A stretch of DNA of 64,000 bases from Corynebacterium lemuris (GCF_024919295.1 NZ_JANWTC010000008.1:1-64000); one strand, 5' to 3'; positions 28,165-37,196 are shown, counted from the stretch's first letter. Numbers and translations: made by a program. The notes: generated from the sequence alone by a model not told the origin.

Positions 28165-30309
28165 ATGACCGGTGTGACTATCCAGGACGTGCTGAGAGAA
28201 CTCGCGGACGCGCATGGCGTCGCCACGCGTTACACCGCCAGCGACGGTGCGGAGATCACCGTCACCGAGGACACCCTGCTGAAAACGCTGCGGGCCCTCG
28301 GTGTCGTGCTTTCCGACGCCCCCGAACCCGACGAGCTCCACGCCGTGCTCGCCGCGCACCGCCAGGCCGAGGCCACCCGCCCCCTGCCGCCGAGTGTCGT
28401 CGCCGTCGCCGGCGACACCCCCACCTTCAACGTCCACGTGCACCACGGTGCGCCCGCGGATGTACGCATCATCTGCGAGGACGGCACCGTCCGCGAGGTG
28501 ATCCAGGAGGAGAACTGGACCCCGCCGGTCACCGCCGACGGCCAGGCCTGGGGCGAGGCCACCTTCCGCATCCCCGCCGACCTGCCCCTCGGCTGGCACC
28601 GCATCGAGCTGGTCTCCGGCGAGGCGCGCCACGAGTGCGCGCTCATCATCACCCCGGCGCGGTTATCGACGACCGACGTCTACATCAACGAACCCGCCAC
28701 CGGCGTCATGGCCCAGATGTACTCCGTGCGCTCGAGGGATTCCTGGGGCATCGGCGATTTCCACGACATGGGCCTGCTCGCGGAGACCCTGGCCAGGGAG
28801 GCCGACGCCGACTTCCTCCTGGTCAACCCCATGCACGCCGCGGAGCCTTTCCCACCCGCCGAGGACTCGCCCTACCTGCCCACCACCCGGCGTTTCATCA
28901 ACCCCATCTACCTGCGTATCGAGGACATCCCCGAGATGTCCCGGCTGGACGGGGAGACGCGGGCGCGTGTGGTGGAGCTGGGCCGCGAATTCGCCGAGCT
29001 GAACACCCTCGGTGAACTCATCGAACGCAACCCCATCTACCAGGCCAAACTCGACGTGCTCCACGAGATGCACAGCCGCGGCCGCACCCCGGAGCGGGAG
29101 GCGGAGTTCCGTGCCTACATTGAGCGTGAGGGCCAGGGCCTGATCGACTTCGCCACCTGGTGCGCCGAGCGCGAGGTCGAACTCATCCACACCCCCCGCG
29201 CGCATGCGGTTGTGCCGCCCCTGGCCGAGATGGTCGACTTCTACATGTGGCTGCAGTTCCTCTGCGACGAACAGCTCGCCGCCGCCCAGGCCCGTGCCAC
29301 AGCCGCCGGCATGAAGATCGGCATCATGGCCGACCTGGCCGTCGGTGTCCACCCCGGTGGTGCCGATTCCCAGAACCTCGAGCCCTGGCTCGCCCCCGAC
29401 GTCTCCGTGGGTGCCCCGCCGGACGGCTACAACCAGCAGGGCCAGGACTGGTCCCAGCCCCCGTGGCACCCCGTGCGCCTGGCCGAGGACGGCTACCGCC
29501 CCTGGCGCAACCTGCTCGCCACCGTGCTGCGCCACTCCGGCGGCATCCGCGTCGACCACATCCTCGGCCTGTTCCGCCTCTTCGTCATGCCGCGCATGCA
29601 GCACCCCTCAACGGGTACCTACCTGCGTTTCGACCATGAGGCACTCGTCGGCATCCTCGCCCTTGAGGCCGAACGTGCCGGCGCCGTCGTCGTCGGCGAG
29701 GACCTGGGCACCTTCGAGGCTTGGGTCCAGGACGTGCTGGCGGAAAAGGGCGTCATGGGCACCTCCATCCTGTGGTTCGAGGGCTCCCCCACCGTCGAGG
29801 GACCGCGCCTGCAGCACGAGTACCGCGAGCTGGCCCTGAGTTCCGTGACCACCCACGACCTGCCGCCCACCGCCGGTTTCCTCGCCGGCGAGCACATCAC
29901 CCTGCGTGACCGCCTCGGCCTGTTCACCACTGATGCCGCCGAAGAGGACACCAATGACCTGGCATGGCAGGCCGAGGTGCTCAACCGCATCCGCGAGACC
30001 GGCTGCTTCGACGGCACTGAACTCGCCGAGACCGATTTCGAGGGCCTCGAGCGTGACGAACGCGGCGACCTGGACGTCCTCCTGGAGGGCATCCACCGCT
30101 TCATCGCCGGCACCCCCTCCGCCCTGAGCTGCATCTCGCTTGTCGACATGGTCGGCGACATCCGCGCCCAGAACCAGCCCGGAACCACCAGCGACCAGTA
30201 CCCCAACTGGTGCATCCCCCTCTGCGACAGCGAGGGCAATCCGGTGCTCATCGAGGACCTGGCCGACGTGGAGCTCTTCAGTCGCATCGCGGAGGCCTCG
30301 AAGCGGTAG
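28165..30309 (+). CDS. malQ: 4-alpha-glucanotransferase (amylomaltase)
   Basis: A 714-aa GH77 enzyme that transfers alpha-1,4-glucan segments between malto-oligosaccharides and releases glucose; it acts in maltose and glycogen metabolism. A about 140-residue N-terminal extension typical of actinobacterial MalQ precedes the GH77 core: MYSVRSRDSWGIGDFHD, SPYLPTTRRFINPIYL, IMADLAVGVHP, GIRVDHILGLFRLFVMP (nucleophile Asp), VVGEDLGTFE (acid/base Glu) and VTTHDLPPTAGF. ATG 28165 has GAGGTGG upstream; GTG 28174 is close by. A strong terminator follows. Confidence 0.94.
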   Translation: MTGVTIQDVLRELADAHGVATRYTASDGAEITVTEDTLLKTLRALGVVLSDAPEPDELHAVLAAHRQAEATRPLPPSVVAVAGDTPTFNVHVHHGAPADVRIICEDGTVREVIQEENWTPPVTADGQAWGEATFRIPADLPLGWHRIELVSGEARHECALIITPARLSTTDVYINEPATGVMAQMYSVRSRDSWGIGDFHDMGLLAETLAREADADFLLVNPMHAAEPFPPAEDSPYLPTTRRFINPIYLRIEDIPEMSRLDGETRARVVELGREFAELNTLGELIERNPIYQAKLDVLHEMHSRGRTPEREAEFRAYIEREGQGLIDFATWCAEREVELIHTPRAHAVVPPLAEMVDFYMWLQFLCDEQLAAAQARATAAGMKIGIMADLAVGVHPGGADSQNLEPWLAPDVSVGAPPDGYNQQGQDWSQPPWHPVRLAEDGYRPWRNLLATVLRHSGGIRVDHILGLFRLFVMPRMQHPSTGTYLRFDHEALVGILALEAERAGAVVVGEDLGTFEAWVQDVLAEKGVMGTSILWFEGSPTVEGPRLQHEYRELALSSVTTHDLPPTAGFLAGEHITLRDRLGLFTTDAAEEDTNDLAWQAEVLNRIRETGCFDGTELAETDFEGLERDERGDLDVLLEGIHRFIAGTPSALSCISLVDMVGDIRAQNQPGTTSDQYPNWCIPLCDSEGNPVLIEDLADVELFSRIAEASKR

Positions 30310-30319
30310 TTTGGCGCAC

Positions 30320-30418
30320 CCTGCGATCACGATCCCGCGAGGAGCCGCTATTTCGGACTCCTCGCGGGTTTTTCGGCGGAATCAGGGGGTGATCGCGGGA
30401 TGGTGATCGCGGGGTCCG
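30320..30418. repeat. Direct repeat copy 1 (contains terminator hairpin)
   Basis: About 99 bp, beginning CCTGCGATCAC and ending GATCGCGGGGTCCG. It is nearly the same as 31515-31627 and in the same orientation; the two copies flank the AbiEi/DUF559 gene at 30424-31371. The copy lies between malQ and that gene. Confidence 0.75.
30334..30373 (+). terminator. Rho-independent terminator of malQ
   Basis: Perfect 11-bp arms CCCGCGAGGAG (30334-30344) and CTCCTCGCGGG (30358-30368), 13-nt loop, then five Ts. It lies 24 nt after the malQ stop, and the arms are identical to those at 1484-1518. Confidence 0.85.
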
Positions 30419-30423
30419 GTGCA

Positions 30424-31371
30424 TCAACCCAGCACAGGGACGGGGTGGGTGCGCAGGGCGTCGTCGATGAGCGTGAGCAGCGGGATACGGCCGTCCCACC
30501 CGGGCCTGAGATGTTCCCACCCGGCGCGGATGAACCGCCGGCCGGTGTTCTGGATCGCGACCTCCCGGGCGCGTTCCTTGCGCAGCATCTCGTCGGTCTT
30601 GCCGAAAGAGGTGCCGTCCAGTTTGAAGTAGCCGTCCATTTCGACGGCGATCCAGTCGTTGATGAGGAAGTCGACGTAGTACTCCTCCACCGGACTCACG
30701 ATGATCTCCCCCTGCGGCTCGAGGGTCTCGATTCCGGTGAGGTCGGATTTCAGGATCAGGTACCGCGCCTTCGATTCCAGCGGGCTGGCGGAATTGGAGA
30801 TCGACAGAGCGATGGCCTCGCGGACCCTGGCTTTGCCGGCGAACTGCGCCCCGGACAACAACTTGCCGGACAGGTATTCCTGCGTGGTCCCCTCCCACTT
30901 TTTTCGGGTGTTGTCGATGGACACCAGTCCGTCGAGTACGCCGTGCCAGGCGGCGATATCGCGCAGCGTACGGGGAATGCTGGTGACGCGGAGACCATGG
31001 ATGGTGACGACATCATCGCTGCTCAGATGGTTCCGCCGATGGTGCACCCCCGGTGGCCAGGTGCTCCGCGCCCCGGCTTGTTTGCCGTCGGTGTGCAGCA
31101 GCTCCACGGTGGGGTCATCGCTGAGCACGTTGATGTCCCACAGCCGGGCGGCTGCTCTTCCGGCGATGATCGCCGTGTCCACGGTCAGCCCGACCGCTGC
31201 TGCCATAGCGACCCGGCGTTTCCATTCCTCGAGGCTGTCGTAGATCTCGTCGGGGATGACGACCTCGGGGGTCAGGAGGCGACAGGCCTCCTTGTTGTGC
31301 CAGAAATCGTGGTCCGCCTGGGTTTTCTTCCTGAGTTCGATGAGTCCGAATGTCTGGGGCCAGTTCTCCAT
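30424..31371 (-). CDS. AbiEi/DUF559-type protein, between direct repeats
   Basis: A 315-aa protein with a middle region SIPRTLRDIAAWHGV typical of this family and a C-terminal DUF559/Vsr-like endonuclease core: VEEYYVDFLINDWIAVEMDG (Glu/Asp acidic pair), KTDEMLRKERAREVAIQNTG and RRFIRAGWEHL. The canonical N-terminal wHTH is weak or missing, so the first 60 residues are unusual. There is no adjacent AbiEii partner. It is flanked by about 100-bp direct repeats (30320-30418 and 31515-31627), suggesting it was inserted or duplicated as a unit. It lies convergent to malQ. Confidence 0.65.
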   Translation of the reverse strand: MENWPQTFGLIELRKKTQADHDFWHNKEACRLLTPEVVIPDEIYDSLEEWKRRVAMAAAVGLTVDTAIIAGRAAARLWDINVLSDDPTVELLHTDGKQAGARSTWPPGVHHRRNHLSSDDVVTIHGLRVTSIPRTLRDIAAWHGVLDGLVSIDNTRKKWEGTTQEYLSGKLLSGAQFAGKARVREAIALSISNSASPLESKARYLILKSDLTGIETLEPQGEIIVSPVEEYYVDFLINDWIAVEMDGYFKLDGTSFGKTDEMLRKERAREVAIQNTGRRFIRAGWEHLRPGWDGRIPLLTLIDDALRTHPVPVLG

Positions 31372-31514
31372 GCGCCCAGTGTGTTCCGCAGCCGGGAATG
31401 TGCCCAGGGGAAGTGCGATTCCGGGTACCTGTGCCTGTGAATGGCGGGTGGTTGTCCACAGTCCGGGCCGGGGCCGGTTGCGGGCGGGAAGCGGAAAGGT
31501 TATCAGGCAGGGAT

Positions 31515-31627
31515 CCTGCGATCACACGCCCGCGAGGAGGCGCTATTTCGGACTTATCGCAGGTTTTTCGTCGAAATTAGCGGGTGACCGCAGGGGTGTC
31601 ATCGCGGAACCGTGATCGCGGGGTCCG
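31515..31627. repeat. Direct repeat copy 2 (degenerate terminator hairpin)
   Basis: About 113 bp homologous to 30320-30418, same orientation. Its hairpin arms (31529-31539, and 31553-31563 which reads CTTATCGCAGG) have lost several base pairs, while the TTTTT after them is kept. The copy also has extra bases near 31590-31605. Confidence 0.7.
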
Positions 31628-31647
31628 CAGGAAGAGTCCGCCCCCCG

Positions 31648-31788
31648 CTAGATCAGCGTGATCAGCCAGGCGATGAGCACGATGGCCAGCAGGACCCACA
31701 GGGACTGGGTGACCCGGGATTGCGGGTAGTTACGCTTGGCCTTGGGCAGTTTCTGATCCTGCTTGCGCAGGTCCTCGGGGTTGGCCAT
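31648..31788 (-). CDS. Small membrane protein (46 aa)
   Basis: A 46-residue frame with a good AGGAGAG ribosome site upstream of ATG 31788. The first half is charged (MANPEDLRKQDQKLPKAK) and the second half is one transmembrane helix ending in WLITLI (VTQSLWVLLAIVLIAW precedes it). It is predicted to be a single-pass inner-membrane protein with the charged part in the cytoplasm. No function known; it is followed (leftward) by direct repeat copy 2. Confidence 0.65.
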   Translation of the reverse strand: MANPEDLRKQDQKLPKAKRNYPQSRVTQSLWVLLAIVLIAWLITLI

Positions 31789-31842
31789 GGTGGGAGCACT
31801 CTCCTGGTTCGGGCGGGGTTTTTCTGGCGTCAGCAGGCCAGC

Positions 31843-32028
31843 TTAGTCGCCTGCGCGGTCGGGACCGGTGGCAGCCTGCCAGGCGCGCTCACCGGCGAGG
31901 GAGACGGTGTCCACCACCCGGACCAGGGCGACGGCGGCGACGGTGGCCAGGGGGACGGCGAGGACCAGCACCAGCGGCACCTGCAGCCACAGGGGCACGG
32001 TGAGCACGAACTGGTTGATGGCCTCCAT
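31843..32028 (-). CDS. Small membrane protein (61 aa)
   Basis: A 61-aa protein with a central hydrophobic stretch (LWLQVPLVLVLAVPLATVAA, residues 13-32) and more hydrophobic residues to 40, then a polar tail. One or two membrane helices. It lies 11 nt downstream of the M3 peptidase and may be co-transcribed with it and with the 46-aa gene. Function unknown. Confidence 0.6.
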   Translation of the reverse strand: MEAINQFVLTVPLWLQVPLVLVLAVPLATVAAVALVRVVDTVSLAGERAWQAATGPDRAGD

Positions 32029-32039
32029 GTCGGTTCAAT

Positions 32040-34052
32040 CTACCCCAGGGACACACCTGCCAGGCCGCGGCGGTTGAGCAGCGGGGTGACGTCCTTGTCG
32101 CGGCCACGCAACTCCCGGAAGGCGTCCGTGTAGTCGACGGAGGCGCCGCGGGAGAGGATGTGCTCGCGGAACTTCTCCCCTGCTTCGCGCAGGTCGCCGG
32201 CCTCCCGGAACCAGTCGAAGCCGTCGGCGTCGAGGGCCTCGGCCCAGAGGTAGGAGTAGTAGCCGGCGGAGTAGCCGCCGCCGAAGATGTGGTTGAAGTA
32301 GGTGGAGCGGTAGCGGGGGGCGAGTTCCTCGACGATGAGGCCGGCCTCCTCGAGTGCCGCCTGCTCGAAACCTTCGATGTCCGAAACCTGGGCGGCCTGC
32401 GACGGGGTCAGCGAGTGCCAGGCGAGGTCGATGATGGCGGCGGCGAGGTATTCGGAGGTGGCGAAGCCCTGGCCGAACTGGCGGGAGGCGACGATGGCGT
32501 CGAGAAGCTCCTGGGGGATGATCTCACCGGTGTCGACGTGGCGGGCGTAGTTGCGCACGATGTCGGGCTCGAAGGCCCAGTTCTCGTTGATCTGGGAGGG
32601 GAACTCGACCCAGTCGCGGGGAACGCTGGTGCCGGCGAGCGTGGGGTAGCGCACGTCGGAGAGCAGGCCGTGGAGGGCGTGGCCGAATTCGTGGAAGACG
32701 GTGGTCACCTGGTCGATGGTCAGCAGCGGCTGGGAGCCGTCGACGGGGTGGGTGATGCCCATGACGTTGACTACGACGGGGCGGGTGCCCAGCAGGCCGG
32801 ACTGGCGGACAAAGGAGCTCATCCAGGCGCCGCCGCGCTTGGCGGGCCGGGCCCGGTAGTCGGTGAGCAGCAGGCCCAGGCCGGTGCCGTCGGCGTCGAG
32901 GACCTCCCAGACGTCGACACCTTCGGAGTAGCCGGCCAGGTCCGCGCGGGGGACCACAGAGATGCCGTACAGCACTGAGGCGGCGTGGAAGACGCCGTCG
33001 ACAAGCACGCGGTCGAGGGGGAAGTACCGCGACAGCTCCTCCTCGTCGAAGGAGAAGTCGCGCTCGCGGACCTTGGCCTGCCAGTAGGGCCAGTCGGCGC
33101 CGCCGAGGTCAGCCCCGGCGAGTTCACCGGCGAGCTTGCGCTCGGCGTCGGCGTTGGCTGCGGCAGCGGGCGCGAGGTCGAAGAGCAGCTGGCGGGCGGC
33201 GTCGGCGGTGCCGGCGGTCTCCTCGGCGATGACGTAGTCGGCGTGGGTGTCGTAGCCGAGGAGCTGGGCGCGTTCGGCACGCAGGCGGACCTGCTCAAGC
33301 AGGTTCCCGCGGTTGGTGTCCAGGCCCCGACGCTGGGACGCCTCGTACAGTGCCGCGCGTGCCTCGGGTGAACTCAGCACCAGCTGGTCGGACTGCACGG
33401 TCGGCAGCTCGAGGGGGAGGAGCCAACCCTCCTTACCGGCCTGCTCGGCGGCGGCCTTCGCGGAGGCGATGCGGGACTCCGACAGCCCGGCCAGGGCGGC
33501 GGGGTCGTCGAAAAGCACCGCGAGTTCGCGGGTGTCGGCCAGCAACTGGCGGCCGAAGGACTCCGACAGGGAGCTCAGGCGCTGATTGATCTCCGCAAGC
33601 CGGGCCTTGCCGGCGGCATCCAGGTCAGCGCCGCGGCGGGTGAACCGGCGCAGCAGCAGCTCGTGCAGACGCTGCGCCTCCGGATCAGCGGGCGGGGTCA
33701 CCGCACGCAGGCGCTCATACAGCGCCTCGTCCTGGTAGATCGCGTCCGAGTGGGCGGAGAGCAGCGGCACCATCCGCGAGATCTCGGCATCCAGCTCATC
33801 GGTGGAGTCGGTGCCCTGCAGGTTGAACAGCCAGGCGGTGACGCGGTCGAGCATCGCGCCGGAGGCCTCCAGCGCCTCGACGGTGTTCTCCCAGGAGGCT
33901 GCCTCCGGGCTCTCGGTGATGGCGGTGATCTCGGCGCGCTGTTCAGCCAGGGCGGGTTCGAAGGCCGCGACGGCGTGCTCCAGGCGGATGTTGGCGAAGT
34001 CCGGCAGCTGGTACGGCAGGGTCGAGGGGGCAAGCAACGGGTTAGAGGTCAT
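32040..34052 (-). CDS. M3 family metallopeptidase (oligopeptidase A / dipeptidyl carboxypeptidase-like)
   Basis: A 670-aa zinc peptidase of the thimet oligopeptidase family that digests short peptides in the cytoplasm. The HExxH motif is VFHEFGHALHGL (on about residues 445-456), followed by a downstream Glu in FPSQINENW, and substrate-binding elements DWVEFPSQINENWAFE and GGGYSAGYYSYLWAE. Length and layout fit Dcp/OpdA; the dipeptidase versus oligopeptidase choice is not decidable here. ATG 34052 is preceded by a TACGAT box 8 nt upstream, suggesting a leaderless mRNA. Confidence 0.92.
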   Translation of the reverse strand: MTSNPLLAPSTLPYQLPDFANIRLEHAVAAFEPALAEQRAEITAITESPEAASWENTVEALEASGAMLDRVTAWLFNLQGTDSTDELDAEISRMVPLLSAHSDAIYQDEALYERLRAVTPPADPEAQRLHELLLRRFTRRGADLDAAGKARLAEINQRLSSLSESFGRQLLADTRELAVLFDDPAALAGLSESRIASAKAAAEQAGKEGWLLPLELPTVQSDQLVLSSPEARAALYEASQRRGLDTNRGNLLEQVRLRAERAQLLGYDTHADYVIAEETAGTADAARQLLFDLAPAAAANADAERKLAGELAGADLGGADWPYWQAKVRERDFSFDEEELSRYFPLDRVLVDGVFHAASVLYGISVVPRADLAGYSEGVDVWEVLDADGTGLGLLLTDYRARPAKRGGAWMSSFVRQSGLLGTRPVVVNVMGITHPVDGSQPLLTIDQVTTVFHEFGHALHGLLSDVRYPTLAGTSVPRDWVEFPSQINENWAFEPDIVRNYARHVDTGEIIPQELLDAIVASRQFGQGFATSEYLAAAIIDLAWHSLTPSQAAQVSDIEGFEQAALEEAGLIVEELAPRYRSTYFNHIFGGGYSAGYYSYLWAEALDADGFDWFREAGDLREAGEKFREHILSRGASVDYTDAFRELRGRDKDVTPLLNRRGLAGVSLG

Positions 34053-34060
34053 GCCCCGCC

Positions 34061-34073
34061 ATCGTAGTAGCGT
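34061..34073. promoter_or_regulatory. Two divergent leaderless -10 boxes
   Basis: Minus strand TACGAT (34061-34066) is 8 nt upstream of the M3 peptidase ATG 34052. Plus strand TAGCGT (34068-34073) is 7 nt upstream of the carboxylesterase ATG 34081. Only 28 bp separate the two start codons. Confidence 0.5.
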
Positions 34074-34080
34074 AAGCGCC

Positions 34081-35379
34081 ATGTCTGACCACGAGCGTGT
34101 GACCGTCACCTCCCCCGCGGGCAAGATCACCGGCCTCAGCGACGGGGAAATCCGGCGTTTCCATTCGGTCCCCTACTCCGTCATCCCCGGGCCCTTCACC
34201 GACGCCGAACGCATCCCCCGCGAACAGCGCGCGCTCATCGACGCCACCGTCCACCACCCCCGCGACACCGCCCTGTCGGTGGTCACCCCGGCGGGCGCGA
34301 AGACGCTCGATGACCTGCCAGTGGTGGTCTACATCCACGGCGGGCGTTTCGAGCACGGCACCCACGGCGACCGCCGTGCCGACGGTGCCCCCAACGCCCG
34401 CGACGGCATCATCACCGTCCACCTCGGCTACCGCGTGAAACTCGAGGGCTTCGCCCGCTTCCCCGACGACGAACCGGGCCACTTCCGCGGTATCCACGAC
34501 TGCCAGCTCGGCCTGGAGTGGGTGCAGCGCAACATCGAGTCCTTCGGCGGGGATCCCACCAACATCACCCTCGTCGGCCAGTCCGCTGGCGCGACCGTCG
34601 CCCTGTGGCTGGCGCGCCGGGACCACTACCGCGGCGCTTTCCGACGCATGCTCGCCATGTCGCCGTGCTTTCCCCGCGAGAGCTTCGAGCAGCGCAAGGG
34701 CTCCCTGCGTCTGGCCCTGGGCAAACCGGTCACGCGTGCCTCCCTGACGCGCCTGGCCGAGGAGAAACCCGAACTCCTGCACCGCGCCTACGACCGTTTC
34801 CGCACCATCCAGGGCCTGGACATGGCGCTCGGCCCCACGGATTTCGACGGCACCGAACTCGCCGACATCCCCATCCTGCTCACCTCCACCCGCGACGAGC
34901 ACTACGACATGCCCATCGGCCGGAAGATCGATGCCCGCGGCCTGGGCCCCACCATGGTCCGGTTGCTGGCCCGCCGCATGGGTGTGCGCGGCTCCGTCGC
35001 CGAATATCTGCGGGAGGCACAGGACCTCGACCCGGCGCGCCCCATGGGCCGGCTCATCGGTGATGCAGCCAACCGCCGCTGGGTCGCCCAGGCCGCCGAA
35101 CAGGCCCCGGGGCCGGTGTGGCTGGCGGAGTTCGTCGCTGATTCCCGCCCCGCCGTGCACTGCGAGGAGATCCCCCTGCTCTTCGGTGTGGAGGAGGGTG
35201 AGAAAACCGCGGCGATCCGTTCCATGTTCGTGGACTTCGTCCGGGGGAACACCCCCGAGTGGCGCAGCTATGCGGCATCCACGGGAAGGTGGTGCAGAAT
35301 ACTAAACACTGCAACTAGTGACGTATCATCGGAATCAGACACGTTGCGGATGGTCCGGGAGGCATTCGGCCCCCACTGA
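34081..35379 (+). CDS. Carboxylesterase family protein
   Basis: A 432-aa type-B carboxylesterase-like alpha/beta hydrolase. Oxyanion hole VVYIHGGRF (about residues 80-88), nucleophile elbow LVGQSAGATV with the catalytic Ser (GQSAG), and a substrate pocket with FRRMLAMSPCFPRES. The early region GKITGLSDGEIRRFHSVPYSV matches type-B esterases that begin with a short beta sheet. The substrate is unknown. The protein is shorter than para-nitrobenzyl esterases (about 490 aa). The next gene begins 14 nt later and may be co-transcribed. Confidence 0.85.
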   Translation: MSDHERVTVTSPAGKITGLSDGEIRRFHSVPYSVIPGPFTDAERIPREQRALIDATVHHPRDTALSVVTPAGAKTLDDLPVVVYIHGGRFEHGTHGDRRADGAPNARDGIITVHLGYRVKLEGFARFPDDEPGHFRGIHDCQLGLEWVQRNIESFGGDPTNITLVGQSAGATVALWLARRDHYRGAFRRMLAMSPCFPRESFEQRKGSLRLALGKPVTRASLTRLAEEKPELLHRAYDRFRTIQGLDMALGPTDFDGTELADIPILLTSTRDEHYDMPIGRKIDARGLGPTMVRLLARRMGVRGSVAEYLREAQDLDPARPMGRLIGDAANRRWVAQAAEQAPGPVWLAEFVADSRPAVHCEEIPLLFGVEEGEKTAAIRSMFVDFVRGNTPEWRSYAASTGRWCRILNTATSDVSSESDTLRMVREAFGPH

Positions 35380-35393
35380 GGAAAGGCCTGATC

Positions 35394-36548
35394 ATGGGGA
35401 GACACGGAGGAGCACCACCTTCGGACCTGTCTGAGAACATCTCCGTCCCCATCCCGGGTGGTGCACACGTCCTCAAGGCCAGCGACGAACCGGAGGGCCC
35501 CTCCTTCCACCAGCTCTTCCTCGACGACACCGGGGAACGCCCCCTGGTCAGTCTCGCGGACGCCTGCTCGGGGATCCTGGCGGGTGGGCAGACGATGGGC
35601 GCCGGCACACTCACCAGCCCCCTGCTCGGGGGTCTGGAACTGCGTGCCGAGGAACACAGCCCGCACGCCATCACCATCACCCTCACCCTCTCCGACGCCG
35701 CAGACACCGAGTGCTACGCACTCACCCTTCTGCGGCACGTCTGGCCCGGCAACCCCGCCGAACAGGAACCCCTCTCCACCCTCATCGGCCGCCACTCCCC
35801 CGAACTCGTCGGCACCCTGGAGACGAAGATCCAGTGGCATGACTGCATCCTCGGCACCATCCACCGCCTGCCGTGCGTCCCCAACGCCTACGAGATGACC
35901 CGCACCCACGTCGAGACCCAGTACTTCTCCCACGTACACAAGGTCCTCCTCGGCCAGACCATCCGCTACATCCATGACTCTCTGCTCATGGCCTTCCCCT
36001 ACGAATGGACCCCCGCCACCGATATCCGCCGGGAGCTGGAGGAACGCCTCGACACCTACCTCAGCCGCGCCCCCGAACTCCGCCCCCACGAGACCTGGAT
36101 CCGCGACTGCTACCACCGCCTCAACGGCGAGATGCTCATCCAACGCATCCACGGCCACCTCAACTGCGAACGCATCTGGCTCGCCGACGACCACTGGGTC
36201 ATCGGCGGCTGGGACGACGACCTCCACCTCCCCCACGAGGAACGCACCCGCCACGGCTCCCCGCTCCAGGACCTCGCCACCCTCTTCCGCGGCATTTTCT
36301 GGGCCTGCAACGACAACCCCACCTGGTGTGAGAAGGCCATCAACTCCATCTTCGAGGGCTACGGCGAACCCCTCCCCAGCCTGCCCTTCAGCCTCTTCGT
36401 GCTGGACCGGGTCTGCGCCGAGATCGCCGGGCTGCAAACCCCACCCGAGGGCTCCGGATCCGATCCCATGGAATTTCTGGTCTGGTACCGGGGTGCGATC
36501 CTGTCCAGGCTCCCCCGGATGGAGCAGTCGGCCTTCCACCGGGTGTAG
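35394..36548 (+). CDS. Maltokinase-like pseudokinase
   Basis: A 384-aa protein whose C-terminal half is clearly homologous to the maltokinase at 47259: QRIHGHLN aligns with [17 protein letters not shown] with VIIDFEGEP, and RHGSPLQDLATLFR with [15 protein letters not shown]. The catalytic Asp (D251 of maltokinase) is His255 here, and the metal-binding Asp of the DFE motif (D268) is Gly272. The N-terminal lobe is more divergent. I infer an inactive kinase that may bind a sugar or regulate TreS/maltokinase. It is intact and not frameshifted, suggesting selection. It ends 60 nt before the convergent idi stop. Confidence 0.65.
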   Translation: MGRHGGAPPSDLSENISVPIPGGAHVLKASDEPEGPSFHQLFLDDTGERPLVSLADACSGILAGGQTMGAGTLTSPLLGGLELRAEEHSPHAITITLTLSDAADTECYALTLLRHVWPGNPAEQEPLSTLIGRHSPELVGTLETKIQWHDCILGTIHRLPCVPNAYEMTRTHVETQYFSHVHKVLLGQTIRYIHDSLLMAFPYEWTPATDIRRELEERLDTYLSRAPELRPHETWIRDCYHRLNGEMLIQRIHGHLNCERIWLADDHWVIGGWDDDLHLPHEERTRHGSPLQDLATLFRGIFWACNDNPTWCEKAINSIFEGYGEPLPSLPFSLFVLDRVCAEIAGLQTPPEGSGSDPMEFLVWYRGAILSRLPRMEQSAFHRV

Positions 36549-36608
36549 AAAGCGGCACGCCGCAGTGAGATATTCAGGCGGTCCCCGGGAGCCGTCCCCG
36601 AGAGCGCC

Positions 36609-37166
36609 CTACCGCCCCAGGATCGCGTCACGCAGACGCTGATCCGCCAGTTCCTCCACCAGCCAGGGACTGAAGGCGAAGGGGGTGGCGTCGACAGCCG
36701 CGATCACCGACGCCGCATCTGCCCAGGACAGCGAATCAATCTCATCCTCGACAGGGTCCGGCTGCTCACCGGGCTTCAGGCGGGCGACGTAGACGGGGCA
36801 GAACTCGTTCTCCACGATCCCGCTGGAATCCACCGCCCGGTACCGGAAGTCCGGCAGCACCGGCACGATGTCGGCGACGGCCCCTTCGGCGAAACCGAGT
36901 TCCTCGACGCTGCGCCGGGCGATGGCCTCTTCGTTGCGCTCGTCCGGGCCGGGGTGGCCGCAGAAGCTGTTGGTCCACACCCCCGGCCAGGTCTTCTTGG
37001 ACAGCGCGCGACGGGTCATCAGCAACCGGCCGTCAGCGTCGAGCAGATAGCAGGAGAAGGCGAAGTGCAGCGGGGTGTCCGCAGTGTGGATGGTGGCCTT
37101 CGGCGCAGTACCGATGGCCTGCCCATGCTCGTCGGCAAGAACCACCAGTTCAACGTCGTGAGTCAT
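36609..37166 (-). CDS. idi: Isopentenyl-diphosphate delta-isomerase (type 1)
   Basis: A 185-aa Nudix-fold isomerase interconverting IPP and DMAPP. Landmarks: HTADTPLHFAFSCYLLD (metal and substrate), RLLMTRRALSKKTWPGVWTNSFCGHPGPDE with the active-site Cys in NSFCGHP, RRSVEELGF (Nudix-like Glu), and ENEFCPVYVARL. It supplies DMAPP for polyprenyl and menaquinone synthesis. A TAGGGT box lies 6 nt before ATG 37166 on the minus strand (leaderless). Confidence 0.95.
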   Translation of the reverse strand: MTHDVELVVLADEHGQAIGTAPKATIHTADTPLHFAFSCYLLDADGRLLMTRRALSKKTWPGVWTNSFCGHPGPDERNEEAIARRSVEELGFAEGAVADIVPVLPDFRYRAVDSSGIVENEFCPVYVARLKPGEQPDPVEDEIDSLSWADAASVIAAVDATPFAFSPWLVEELADQRLRDAILGR

Positions 37167-37172
37167 GGCACC

Positions 37173-37178
37173 ACCCTA
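37173..37178 (-). promoter_or_regulatory. Putative leaderless -10 box of idi
   Basis: TAGGGT on the minus strand ends 6 nt before the ATG at 37166. Confidence 0.45.
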
Positions 37179-37196
37179 CCTGTATATCGTCCGGGT

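Noticed and set aside
36549..36608. Terminator hairpin between the pseudokinase gene and idi
   Set aside because: GGCGGT and ACCGCC could pair but only over a loop of about 30 nt with no T tract; too weak to claim.
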